Shown here: in pieces, positions 38,503-46,115 of the stretch
How positions within the stretch are numbered: position 1 is the first letter of the stretch
How the letters are laid out: the number at the start of each line of letters is the position of its first letter
Assembly (NCBI RefSeq): GCF_006337085.1
Contig: NZ_CP040882.1
Span: forward strand, 1,240,001-1,304,000
DNA: 64,000 nt
Reading direction: 5' to 3'
Source: Sutterella faecalis
GTDB lineage: Bacteria > Pseudomonadota > Gammaproteobacteria > Burkholderiales > Burkholderiaceae_F
The notes under the pieces: model-generated
Database searches by the model: none
What the model was told of the DNA's origin: nothing
What the model saw: only the letters and a program-made list of their open reading frames with translations
Position numbers and translations under genes: made by a program

Positions 38503-39276
38503 TTAGCGAACAGAGAGCTTGACATCTTCCGTAATGGCGCCCGTATAGCGGGCGATGTATTCACCCTTTTCGAGCTTCGGCGGCACGAAGAAGGTGCCCG
38601 TCGAAACAACCTGGCCGGCCGCAAGCTTTCTGCCGCGCTTGGCAAGCGCCTCAACGAGCCACTTGAGCGCATGAATCGGCTGATCGAGCACTTCCGTCGA
38701 GTCGCCCGACTTGATGACCTTGCCGTCCTTCAGGAGATCCACATGGATCTTGAGGAGGTCTTCGAGCTTAAGCTTCGTGCCGTCCACCGGCGTGCCGTGA
38801 ATGATGTAGCCGCCGACGGCGCAGTCCGCGACGACGAGATACTTGTTGAGGGCCGGGAACCAGGCCTTGAAGCGCGCATCCGGAACCTCAATGCCGCCCG
38901 CGACGGTGACGTTCCTGAGGAGCTCTTCGTCGGACATCCCGGGCTCGAGATCAACCTTCGGGATCATCGAGAGCTCGACCTCAATCAGAGGCTCATTCAT
39001 TTCGGCCATCTGAAGGACGGCGGGAGCCGCAAGGATGCGCGAGGGAATCTGTTCGCCGAAGAGCGGCTCGGTCGTCCCGAACATGTCCTGGGTCGTCTTG
39101 CTCGTGAGCGAAATCTTGTAGCCGCCCGTAGGCTCTCCCTTCTGCTCGGCAACCGCGCGCTGCACTTCGTACGCCGTTTCGAAGTCGTTGAGAATGCCTT
39201 CGCAGGCCTTCATTTCGAGCGGAGCATTGTTCTTATATGCCTCAAAGAGCGCCTTAGGGAGTGTGGAAAGATTCAT
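38503..39276 (-). CDS. 2-keto-4-pentenoate hydratase family protein
   Basis: Fumarylacetoacetase-superfamily hydratase or decarboxylase of the MhpD/BphH group, 257 residues. GGYKISLTSKTTQDMFG, the metal-binding acidic cluster EPLIEVELSMIP, and the C-terminal LAAGQVVSTGTFFVPP correspond to the family core. MhpD hydrates 2-hydroxypenta-2,4-dienoate in meta-cleavage pathways, but no other aromatic degradation gene is nearby, so the physiological substrate is unclear. It is divergent from the LysE-type gene. Confidence 0.85.
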   Translation of the reverse strand: MNLSTLPKALFEAYKNNAPLEMKACEGILNDFETAYEVQRAVAEQKGEPTGGYKISLTSKTTQDMFGTTEPLFGEQIPSRILAAPAVLQMAEMNEPLIEVELSMIPKVDLEPGMSDEELLRNVTVAGGIEVPDARFKAWFPALNKYLVVADCAVGGYIIHGTPVDGTKLKLEDLLKIHVDLLKDGKVIKSGDSTEVLDQPIHALKWLVEALAKRGRKLAAGQVVSTGTFFVPPKLEKGEYIARYTGAITEDVKLSVR

Positions 39277-39657
39277 CGACTTGCCTCATGAAAATAAATG
39301 CGCAGCCCGCGTTTTTTCGCATCACGCTCAAACCGCTGCTGCTCAACAAAAAGATGGGTGTTTTCTCCTGAAGGGACGAACGTCTGACGGACGGGATCCT
39401 CACCGCCCTCCGGAAACGTCACATCCCGAATTTCGCAGAGAATATTCTTTAAAGAATATCGTCTTCACATCGTGAAAACACCCGCATCTCTAAGCAGAAC
39501 GCCTGAATCGAGGACGTATCAGCGCATAGAGCGTCGTTTTGCGGGCCTGAACCTCAGGCGCCGCCAATTCTCGAAAACGCTGAGAGCCGCTCTCCTCCTT
39601 GAGCTCTAAGATTTTGAAGTCAGACTTTATTACTCATCTGCCTTTCCCCGATCCGGC
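39277..39657. promoter_or_regulatory. divergent intergenic region with perfect 18-bp palindrome
   Basis: No gene is seen. ATATTCTTT-AAAGAATAT at 39442-39459 is a perfect 18-bp palindrome, followed by TTCAC-ATC-GTGAA nearby. The palindrome lies about 170 bases from the hydratase start and about 200 bases from the LysE start. It is a candidate operator for either gene; no regulator gene is adjacent. Confidence 0.4.
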
Positions 39658-40308
39658 ATGCACGACCTTTCCGTCTTTTTTGCCATCACCTTCGTTACCG
39701 TCCTCACCCCCGGCGCCGGCGTTCTCTTTACGATTTCCTCGGCCCTGAGAGGCGGCATGCGCTCCGCCTGGCAGGCGCCGCTCGGGAACGTCCTCGGTTC
39801 CTTCGTGATTGCGCTCCTCTGCGCAGTGGGGCTGGGCGCCGTTCTCACCACCTCGCCCGTCCTCTTTACAGCGCTTCAGGTCGTCTCGGCGATTGTCCTT
39901 CTCTACCTCGGCTGGCGCGCCTGGCACAGCCCGGCAAAGAGCTTCCGTTCGCTCGAAGAGGGCGGCATTGAATCCGAATCGGGACCTAAGCCCCGGGGGT
40001 GCTCCCTCTTTCTCTCGGCCTTTCTGCTGCAGCTCACGAACCCGATGCTTTTCGTCTACCTCGTCTCGCTCCTGCCTCAGTTCGTGGCGCCCGAGGATCC
40101 GTACGTCGAGCGCATGGCGGTCCTTCTCGCCATCTTCGCAGGCACGGGCATCGTCATTCACTTCTGCTACAGCTACTCGGCCGCATGGGCGAGACGCTTT
40201 CTCTCGGGCCCGAAAGCCTCCACCATCATGAACCGCGTCTCGGGAGCGCTCTTCATCTTTTTCGGCGTGAGCGTGCTCGTAAAGGCTGTTGCCGCTCAGA
40301 TGGGATGA
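39658..40308 (+). CDS. LysE/RhtB family amino-acid exporter
   Basis: Inner-membrane efflux protein of 216 residues with about six hydrophobic segments. FVTVLTPGAGVLFTISSAL corresponds to the N-terminal LysE/RhtB motif (PGP variant) and SAFLLQLTNPMLFVYLVSLLPQF to the second conserved motif. Members export basic or neutral amino acids or homoserine lactones. The substrate is not readable. A terminator follows immediately and also faces the convergent amidohydrolase gene. Confidence 0.9.
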   Translation: MHDLSVFFAITFVTVLTPGAGVLFTISSALRGGMRSAWQAPLGNVLGSFVIALLCAVGLGAVLTTSPVLFTALQVVSAIVLLYLGWRAWHSPAKSFRSLEEGGIESESGPKPRGCSLFLSAFLLQLTNPMLFVYLVSLLPQFVAPEDPYVERMAVLLAIFAGTGIVIHFCYSYSAAWARRFLSGPKASTIMNRVSGALFIFFGVSVLVKAVAAQMG

Positions 40309-40330
40309 CGGAGCGCCTCCATTGTTGAAG

Positions 40331-40361
40331 AAAGGCCGGAAGGAATGCCTCCGGCCTTTTT
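40331..40361. terminator. bidirectional terminator after the LysE gene
   Basis: AAAGGCCGGA at 40331-40340 pairs with TCCGGCCTTT at 40350-40359, followed by T residues; the mirror side faces the convergent minus-strand gene. Confidence 0.8.
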
Positions 40362-40398
40362 CATTTCGGGAGCACGCTTCGCCCGGGAATCCTTCTCT

Positions 40399-41670
40399 TT
40401 ACTCGTCGTAGCGGATCAGGGCTTCCGTGAGAACACGCGCGGCCGCAAGGAAGTCGTCCATCTTCATGGCTTCGTCGGGATTGTGCGATCCCTTCTGGTT
40501 GGCAATGAAAAGCATCGCAAAGGGGATCCCCGCCGCACCGAAATTCGCTGCATCATGGCCGGCGCCCGAAGGCATTTCCATGACGCCGATGCCGAGCGAC
40601 TCGGCGCCCTTTCTGAGATGCGCCATCAGCACCGGATCGGAATGATTGGGCGGAATGATGATGGAGGGATCCGATTCAAAGGTCACGCCCATCTCCTGAG
40701 CGATCTGATCGAGCTCCCGGTCGATGACGGCAGAGAAGCGCTCAAAGGCCTCATCGTCAAGCGAGCGCATGTCGAGCGTCATCTCGCATTCGCCCGCAAT
40801 CTTATTTGGAATCGCCGTGTCGGGCGTGCGGATCGAGCCCGTCGTCACGACCAGGTCGTCGCCCATCGCGAGCGCATGCGCCCATTTGTCGTAGATGTGC
40901 GAAACAAAGCGCGCGCAGGCGCAGGCCGCATCATGACGGAAGGGGAAGTCGATTGCGCCAGCATGCGCGCCGACGCCGATCGCGCGGATTTTGCGGTTGA
41001 GCCGTATGCCGCGAATTCCGGTGACAAGACCCACGCGCGCGGTCTTCGAGTTGTCGAGCTTCGAGCTCTGCTCGATATGGGCTTCAAAGAAGGCTGCGAT
41101 CTTCGTCAGATCCATCAGGGGCTTCCCGCCCGTGAGCTTCTCAACATCAAGACCGTGCCCCGCAAGAAGCTCGCCCAACGTGGGCGCCCCTGCAATGAAG
41201 CGGCGGTCAAGGTCGACGGGCTTCAATTTCCCAAGGAGCCCGGTGGAGCCGACGAGCCCCTGCTCCTCAGAGCGAAGCACAAGCACCCGGTAGTCGCGCG
41301 GGAGCACGATGCCTGTGGCCTTCAGCCAGAGAACCGGGCAGAAAGCCGCGGCAATGCCGGCAAGCCCGTCGTAGTTTCCGCCGTCCAGCACGCTGTCGGC
41401 GTGGCTGCCGGAAACGAGCGCCGGGAGAGACCGGTCGCGCCCGGGAAGCGTAAGCCAGAGGTTCCCAGCGCCGTCGACTTCCGATTCAAGGCCGAGCGCC
41501 TCGCCCGCACGCTTCAGATATTCCACCGTCCGGTCTTCCTCGGGCGAGTAGCCGAGGCGCGTGACGCCGCGTCTCGGGGCGGGCGAACGCGTGAGTTCCC
41601 GAACATCGGAAAAAAGCTTTTCAATGAATGGTCCGCAGACGCGGGCGAAATCAGGAGTGTTCTGGGTCAT
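40399..41670 (-). CDS. Zn-dependent amidohydrolase, carbamoylase/allantoate amidohydrolase type
   Basis: M20-family metal-dependent amidase of the N-carbamoyl-L-amino-acid hydrolase / allantoate amidohydrolase branch, 423 residues. SGSHADSVLDGGNYDGLAG supplies the first metal histidine and bridging aspartate, RSEEQGLVGSTG the catalytic glutamate, FEAHIEQSSKL a further histidine, and MPSGAGHDAANF the C-terminal site. In the known relatives the SEE glutamate pair is SEEGSRF; here it reads SEEQGLV. The start at 41670 is chosen because the frame upstream to 41721 runs through a terminator stem. The likely role is ureide, hydantoin or carbamoyl-amino-acid breakdown. Confidence 0.87.
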   Translation of the reverse strand: MTQNTPDFARVCGPFIEKLFSDVRELTRSPAPRRGVTRLGYSPEEDRTVEYLKRAGEALGLESEVDGAGNLWLTLPGRDRSLPALVSGSHADSVLDGGNYDGLAGIAAAFCPVLWLKATGIVLPRDYRVLVLRSEEQGLVGSTGLLGKLKPVDLDRRFIAGAPTLGELLAGHGLDVEKLTGGKPLMDLTKIAAFFEAHIEQSSKLDNSKTARVGLVTGIRGIRLNRKIRAIGVGAHAGAIDFPFRHDAACACARFVSHIYDKWAHALAMGDDLVVTTGSIRTPDTAIPNKIAGECEMTLDMRSLDDEAFERFSAVIDRELDQIAQEMGVTFESDPSIIIPPNHSDPVLMAHLRKGAESLGIGVMEMPSGAGHDAANFGAAGIPFAMLFIANQKGSHNPDEAMKMDDFLAAARVLTEALIRYDE

Positions 41671-41689
41671 GGCAAAAGTAGGGGAAAGC

Positions 41690-41737
41690 AAAAAAGAAAA
41701 TCCCCGGAGCTTCTCATTCATGAAAGGACTCCGGGGA
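41690..41737 (-). terminator. terminator between the two amidohydrolase genes
   Basis: TCCCCGGAG (41701-41709) pairs with CTCCGGGGA (41729-41737). On the minus strand the stem is followed by TTTTCTTTTTT. Confidence 0.75.
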
Positions 41738-41764
41738 CGTTTCTGGCGTGACGCGCCTCAGGCG

Positions 41765-42940
41765 TTACTTCAATTCAGCTCCGAGGAAGTTGAGCGCCGT
41801 CTGCGTATGGAGCGCTGCGCCCTTCACGAGCACGGATTCATCCACCGTATAGCACATGTGATGCTGCGGGTAGACGGCATTGCAGGCGGGGTTGCGGATG
41901 CCGAGAAACACCATGGCGCCCGGAATCTTCTCCTGATAGTAGGCGAAATCCTCGCCGCCCATCGTCTGTTCGGCTTCGACCACCTTGCCTTCGCCGAAAA
42001 TCTTCGTGACGGCTTCTGCCGCCAGGTCGCAGATCTTCGGATCATTCGTCGTCACCGGAACCAGGTACTCGTAATTGACTTCAGCGGTGCCTCTCATCGC
42101 TTCGGCCGTGCACTTCGCAATGCGGGTGATGCGCTCGGCAAAGCTGTCGCGGATTTCCTTAGAGAAGGTGCGGGTCGTGCCTTCCATCACCGCGTCGCCG
42201 GCAACGACATTAAAGCGCGTGCCGCTCGTCAATTTGCCCACCGTAACGACCGCCGTATCAATCGGGGAGAATTCGCGCGAAACCATCGTCTGCAGGTTCA
42301 TGACGATCGAGGCCGCCATCACCAGCGCGTCCGTGCCGTGATGGGGCTGCGCGCCGTGCGTGGACTTTCCCTTCACGGTAATGGTGAACTTGTCGCCGCT
42401 CGCCATCGTCGGGCCCTTCCGGATGCCGACGGTGCCGGCCGGATAGTCCGCCCAGACGTGCATGCCGAAGCAGGCGTCGACGCCGTCGAGCGCGCCCTCG
42501 GCAATCATCGACTGCGCCCCGCGGCCGATTTCTTCGGCAGGCTGAAATGCGAGGAGAACCGTGCCCTTGATCTGGTCGCGCACGTCGTTGAGCATTCGTG
42601 CAGCGGTGAGGAGCATCGAGATATGGCAGTCGTGGCCGCAGGCATGCATGACGCCCTCATTCTCGCTTGCAAAGGGAAGACCCGTTTTTTCCGTGACGGA
42701 AAGCGCGTCGATGTCGCCTCTCAGCATGATGGTCTTCCCGGGGAGCTTTCCTTCAATGCGCGCGAGGGTGCCCGTTCCCATGCCGCAAACTCTCCAGGGA
42801 ATCTCCGCCTTATCGAGTTCCTCGCGGATGCGCTCAGCGGTCTTCACCTCCTTCGTGCTTTCCTCGGGGTGCTGATGGAAATAGCGGCGCATCTCGATCT
42901 GATATGCGCTGTACTTTTCAATAAGGTCCTGCAAAGTCAT
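41765..42940 (-). CDS. M20 family amidohydrolase (peptidase/aminoacylase type)
   Basis: Di-zinc hydrolase of the IAA-amino acid hydrolase / aminoacylase branch, 391 residues from ATG 42940. IMLRGDIDALSVTEKTGLPF, GVMHACGHDCHISMLL (metal C and H), VLLAFQPAEEIGRGAQSMI (catalytic EE), the dimerisation domain KGKSTHGAQPHHGTDALV and the final TMGGEDFAYY are all intact. Family members cleave N-acyl amino acids or hippurate. An in-frame ATG at 42967 has GGGAG upstream but lies inside a terminator stem, so I prefer 42940, which fits the family N-terminus though it lacks a clear ribosome-binding site. The transporter gene upstream may import the substrate. Confidence 0.9.
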   Translation of the reverse strand: MTLQDLIEKYSAYQIEMRRYFHQHPEESTKEVKTAERIREELDKAEIPWRVCGMGTGTLARIEGKLPGKTIMLRGDIDALSVTEKTGLPFASENEGVMHACGHDCHISMLLTAARMLNDVRDQIKGTVLLAFQPAEEIGRGAQSMIAEGALDGVDACFGMHVWADYPAGTVGIRKGPTMASGDKFTITVKGKSTHGAQPHHGTDALVMAASIVMNLQTMVSREFSPIDTAVVTVGKLTSGTRFNVVAGDAVMEGTTRTFSKEIRDSFAERITRIAKCTAEAMRGTAEVNYEYLVPVTTNDPKICDLAAEAVTKIFGEGKVVEAEQTMGGEDFAYYQEKIPGAMVFLGIRNPACNAVYPQHHMCYTVDESVLVKGAALHTQTALNFLGAELK

Positions 42941-42962
42941 TTTTGATTGCGTCCCAAAAAAC

Positions 42963-43020
42963 GACATAAGGCGCTCCCATCCGAGCTTTCTCTCCAGAAA
43001 GCTCCTGAACGCCTTATGTC
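42963..43020 (-). terminator. long nested hairpin between transporter and amidohydrolase genes
   Basis: GACATAAGGCG (42963-42973) pairs perfectly with CGCCTTATGTC (43010-43020), and inside it GAGCTTTCT (42983-42991) pairs with AGAAAGCTC (42996-43004). On the minus strand the stem is followed by GTTTTTTG, as in an intrinsic terminator. The ATG at 42967-42965 is part of the stem. Confidence 0.75.
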
Positions 43021-43035
43021 AGGAAGAAATAGATA

Positions 43036-44235
43036 TCAGAGGAACTTCACGAAGATGCCCGCAAGCACCACGGAAGTAATCGTCACCGTGACGAACCCGC
43101 CCACGATCATCGAGGGGAAGAGACGGCTCATCAGATAGTCGACCTCTTCCTTGTTTGCCCCTTCGTCATGGCAGATCTTTTCGGTCATGATCGCGTCAAA
43201 GGGGAAGCCGTAGAGCGCGGTGAGGCAGTTGGCGTAGCCGAGCCACGGGGAGATCTTTAGGATCCTGCCGACAATGAACGCCATGATGCCCATGCCGCAG
43301 AGGCCGATCACGAGCAGAATCAGCATCGGTCCGATCAGGTCGAAGAGAAGCGCCGGCGTGCAGTCGGCCAGGCCGCTGTAGACGAACATGATCAGCGCGA
43401 AGAAGAGGAGGTCCTTCGAACCCGTCTTGCTCAGCACGTCAGGCTCAAGGAACCCGAGGCGGCAGAAGATGACGCCGAGAACGAGCGCCCAGATTGCGCC
43501 GCTCACGCCCGTGAGAATGCCGATCACGAGGGCAAGCCAGCCGACGAGGGCAAGCTTGAGCAGCACGAAGAAGGGCGTATTCCAGGATTCCGGCACGGCA
43601 AGAATGCCGCGCTTTTCATTTTCCGGAAGCGCCATGGCTTCCGCCATCACGCGGCGGCTGTCGACAACGGCGCCGCCCTCCGGATGACCTTCGCGCGCTT
43701 CCTTCAGGAGCTTCTGCGCCTCGCGCTTGAGGCAGATTGCCGTAAGCGGGTAGCCCGCAAAGCCCTGAATGCAGTACATCGAAATGGCAAAGACTGCCGC
43801 CACGGGGAGACCGGCGTCCTGAGCCGCCTTCTGCATCATGGTCGTCGCAACAATGCCGCCTGCGAGCGGAGGAAGACCCGTGATGACGAGTGTCTTATCC
43901 ATGAGAAGCGGGCAGACGAACCAGGCAAGAGAGCACATGCCCAGAAGCCCGGCGAGGCAGATGATCACGGTCTTCCACTGCTCGAGAAGGCGCTTCAGGG
44001 AAAAGAGCGTGCCCATGTGAGCAATCAGAAGGAAGATTGCAACGGTCGAGCCCAGCTGCAGGATCTTGGCGTCCGCCACCACCGTCTTCGGGAGGAAGGT
44101 CCAGAAGCAGAGAAGAAGAATGACTGCGGAAATGAAGACTGAGGGAATCCAGCCCTTGGTGAGCTTGGAGAGCCATTCGCCTAAGAGCACTACCACGAGG
44201 CAGGCGACGAATGCGGACATGAAGTTGTAAAGCAT
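43036..44235 (-). CDS. predicted inner-membrane transporter, possibly GltS-like
   Basis: A 399-residue membrane protein with about ten or eleven hydrophobic segments in two halves. The first half has PPLAGGIVATTMMQKAAQDAG and the second GRILKISPWLGYANCLTALYGFPFD; the repeated half structure recalls the Na+/glutamate symporter (ESS) and related ion transporters, but I do not recognise the exact family. The start at 44235 has GGAG eight bases upstream; the ATG at 44256 is less supported. It is followed by the hairpin terminator and the M20 amidohydrolase, so it may import the peptide or acyl-amino acid that the enzyme cleaves. Confidence 0.6.
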   Translation of the reverse strand: MLYNFMSAFVACLVVVLLGEWLSKLTKGWIPSVFISAVILLLCFWTFLPKTVVADAKILQLGSTVAIFLLIAHMGTLFSLKRLLEQWKTVIICLAGLLGMCSLAWFVCPLLMDKTLVITGLPPLAGGIVATTMMQKAAQDAGLPVAAVFAISMYCIQGFAGYPLTAICLKREAQKLLKEAREGHPEGGAVVDSRRVMAEAMALPENEKRGILAVPESWNTPFFVLLKLALVGWLALVIGILTGVSGAIWALVLGVIFCRLGFLEPDVLSKTGSKDLLFFALIMFVYSGLADCTPALLFDLIGPMLILLVIGLCGMGIMAFIVGRILKISPWLGYANCLTALYGFPFDAIMTEKICHDEGANKEEVDYLMSRLFPSMIVGGFVTVTITSVVLAGIFVKFL

Positions 44236-44509
44236 GAATATTTCTCCTGCAGACAAAGGCTGCGCGTCAGGCGCGCGCTTTTCCTGCCTTTATCCGTAAG
44301 ACTGATTCTAGGTAGAACCCGTTTTCAAGCCCGCCTTTTCTCGTGCTTCTCTGATGATTCATGTTGGCGAATAGTAAGTTTTGCCTAGAAAAGCTTTCGC
44401 GAAAAGAGGGAAAAAACATTGCACCGGAATGGCGCATGGAGGCTTCAGGAGCGCTTCATGCAAAGGGACAAAATTGAGACGCATTACGTTTTTTTAGGGA
44501 CCTTTTGTC

Positions 44510-45208
44510 ATGCTTCTCACCACCCGCCGGCAAGTTTGTTCGCTTGCTGCCGCACTGCCGGTCAGCGCTTTTGCTTCATCCGTTCAGGCGTCCGAAGCGA
44601 ACGCCGGCGCAGAAAAGTCCCCGAAAGCGGAACTCTCCGTACTTCTTTATCCGGGCTTTGAAACGATCGACGCCATGGGCCCGGTTGAAATGTTCGGGAA
44701 TCTCAGGGACTTTTCCATGCGCTTTGCATCCCTCGAGGGCCGCGTCGTAAAGAGCGCCCAGGGCCTCCCGGTCATGACGGAAAAGTTTGAAATGGAAAAC
44801 GCCTCGCCGCTCCTTCTCGTTCCCGGCGCAGCGCCCGCCTTTCTCCCGAAGGACCCGCGCTTCTTTGAAATGCTCAAATCCGCCGCCCAGAAAGCAGACT
44901 ATGTGCTCACGGTCTGCACCGGCTCTCTTCTCGTGGCAAAAACCGGACTTCTCAACGGGAAGAAGGCGACGAGCAACAAGAAGGCGCTCCCGATGGTGAT
45001 GAAGGCCGTGCCTCAGGTCGACTGGCAGAAAAAGGCCCGCTGGGTGGTCGACGGGCGCTTCTATACGTCTTCAGGCATCTCGGCCGGCATGGACATGGCG
45101 CTCGGCTTCATTGCCGACCGCTTCGGCGAGGCGGAAGCCCGGCGGATTGCAGGATTCACCGAATACCGACGCATCGCCGATCCTTCCGACGATCCCTTCG
45201 CAATTTAA
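44510..45208 (+). CDS. exported DJ-1/PfpI family protein
   Basis: A 232-residue DJ-1/PfpI-superfamily protein with an N-terminal signal containing a twin-arginine-like TTRRQVCSLAAAL, ending near ASSVQASE. The mature part has LYPGFETIDAMGPVEMFG and the nucleophile elbow VCTGSLLVAKTGLLNG with C136. The later YTSSGISAGMDMALGFIAD matches isonitrile hydratase-like and ThiJ-like members. The periplasmic location is unusual for the family. Function unknown; a chaperone, glyoxalase or hydratase activity is possible. Confidence 0.8.
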   Translation: MLLTTRRQVCSLAAALPVSAFASSVQASEANAGAEKSPKAELSVLLYPGFETIDAMGPVEMFGNLRDFSMRFASLEGRVVKSAQGLPVMTEKFEMENASPLLLVPGAAPAFLPKDPRFFEMLKSAAQKADYVLTVCTGSLLVAKTGLLNGKKATSNKKALPMVMKAVPQVDWQKKARWVVDGRFYTSSGISAGMDMALGFIADRFGEAEARRIAGFTEYRRIADPSDDPFAI

Positions 45209-45227
45209 AAAAGTCTGAAGCCAGAAA

Positions 45228-45266
45228 AAAGAGGCGCCTTTCCAGTTTGCGAAAGCGCCTCTTTTT
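45228..45266. terminator. bidirectional terminator
   Basis: AAAGAGGCGC at the left pairs with GCGCCTCTTT at the right, with an additional CTTTC/GAAAG inside, and A and T runs on both sides. It separates the convergent DJ-1 and GATase genes. Confidence 0.8.
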
Positions 45267-45301
45267 CTCGTGAAGCCGGGATGAACGGAAGGAGACTCCG
45301 C

Positions 45302-46015
45302 TCAGTTGCCTGCGGCCGCAGCCGACACCAGGGCCTTAAAGAGATTGAGCGCCTCGGGCCGCTCGTGCGAGAGCATTTCCGGGTGCCACTGCACCGCGAG
45401 CATGAAGCGCTTCGTCGGATCGTTGAAGGATTCAACAATGCCGTCCTTCGTTGAACGAGCGTTGAGGACGAGCCCTTTTCCGAGCGTCTTCACCGCCTGA
45501 TGGTGGCGGCTGTTGACGCGAATTTCGCCCGTACCCTCGATTTTCTCAAGAAGCGTTCCGGGCTCCACCGTCACGCCGTGCGTCACGACCGCATAGTCCT
45601 CGGGCTGGCGATGCACATCCATCGGGACGCCGAGCTCGGTCGGAATGTCCTGAATGAGAGTGCCCCCATAGACGACGTTGAGCACCTGGCAGCCGCGGCA
45701 GATTCCGAGGGTCGGGAGATCATGCTCAATTGCAAGCTTCGCGAGCACCATCTCGAGTCGATCGCGTTCGGGTGCGAGTTCGCCGCAGGCGGGAGATTTT
45801 TCTTCTCCATAAAGCACGGGATCGATGTCGGCGCCTCCCGTAATGAGAAGGCCGTCGAGATGACTGAAAACCTCCCTCATGTCCGCCTCATCAACGCTGA
45901 TGGGCAGAAGCACCGGAATGCCTCCCGCTCTCGTCACCGACTGCAGATACTGATTGCGAACGCCCAGGACGGATTCGGGCTTCAGGTCCGGCGTTACGCC
46001 GATCAAGGGCTTCAT
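45302..46015 (-). CDS. gamma-glutamyl-GABA hydrolase-like class I glutamine amidotransferase
   Basis: Cytoplasmic class I glutamine amidotransferase-like hydrolase of 237 residues in the PuuD group. The nucleophile is C106 in GICRGCQVLNVVYGG and the catalytic His-Glu pair lies in AVQWHPEM. LLITGGADIDPVLYG is also typical. E. coli PuuD cleaves gamma-glutamyl-GABA in putrescine breakdown, but no other puu gene is present, so another gamma-glutamyl substrate is possible. It ends at the shared terminator with the DJ-1 gene. Confidence 0.87.
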   Translation of the reverse strand: MKPLIGVTPDLKPESVLGVRNQYLQSVTRAGGIPVLLPISVDEADMREVFSHLDGLLITGGADIDPVLYGEEKSPACGELAPERDRLEMVLAKLAIEHDLPTLGICRGCQVLNVVYGGTLIQDIPTELGVPMDVHRQPEDYAVVTHGVTVEPGTLLEKIEGTGEIRVNSRHHQAVKTLGKGLVLNARSTKDGIVESFNDPTKRFMLAVQWHPEMLSHERPEALNLFKALVSAAAAGN

Positions 46016-46041
46016 GGCGCTTTGGGTCCTTACTTGACGGG

Positions 46042-46081
46042 AAAAAAATCGGGTCGAAAGGCTTACGCGGCCTTCCGACCC
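46042..46081 (-). terminator. terminator of the phosphate transporter gene
   Basis: GGGTCG-A-AAGGC (46051-46062) pairs with GCCTT-C-CGACCC (46070-46081). On the minus strand the stem is followed by seven T residues. Confidence 0.8.
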
Positions 46082-46115
46082 ATAGGATTTTATTTTTGAG
46101 CGAAACCTTCCCGAA

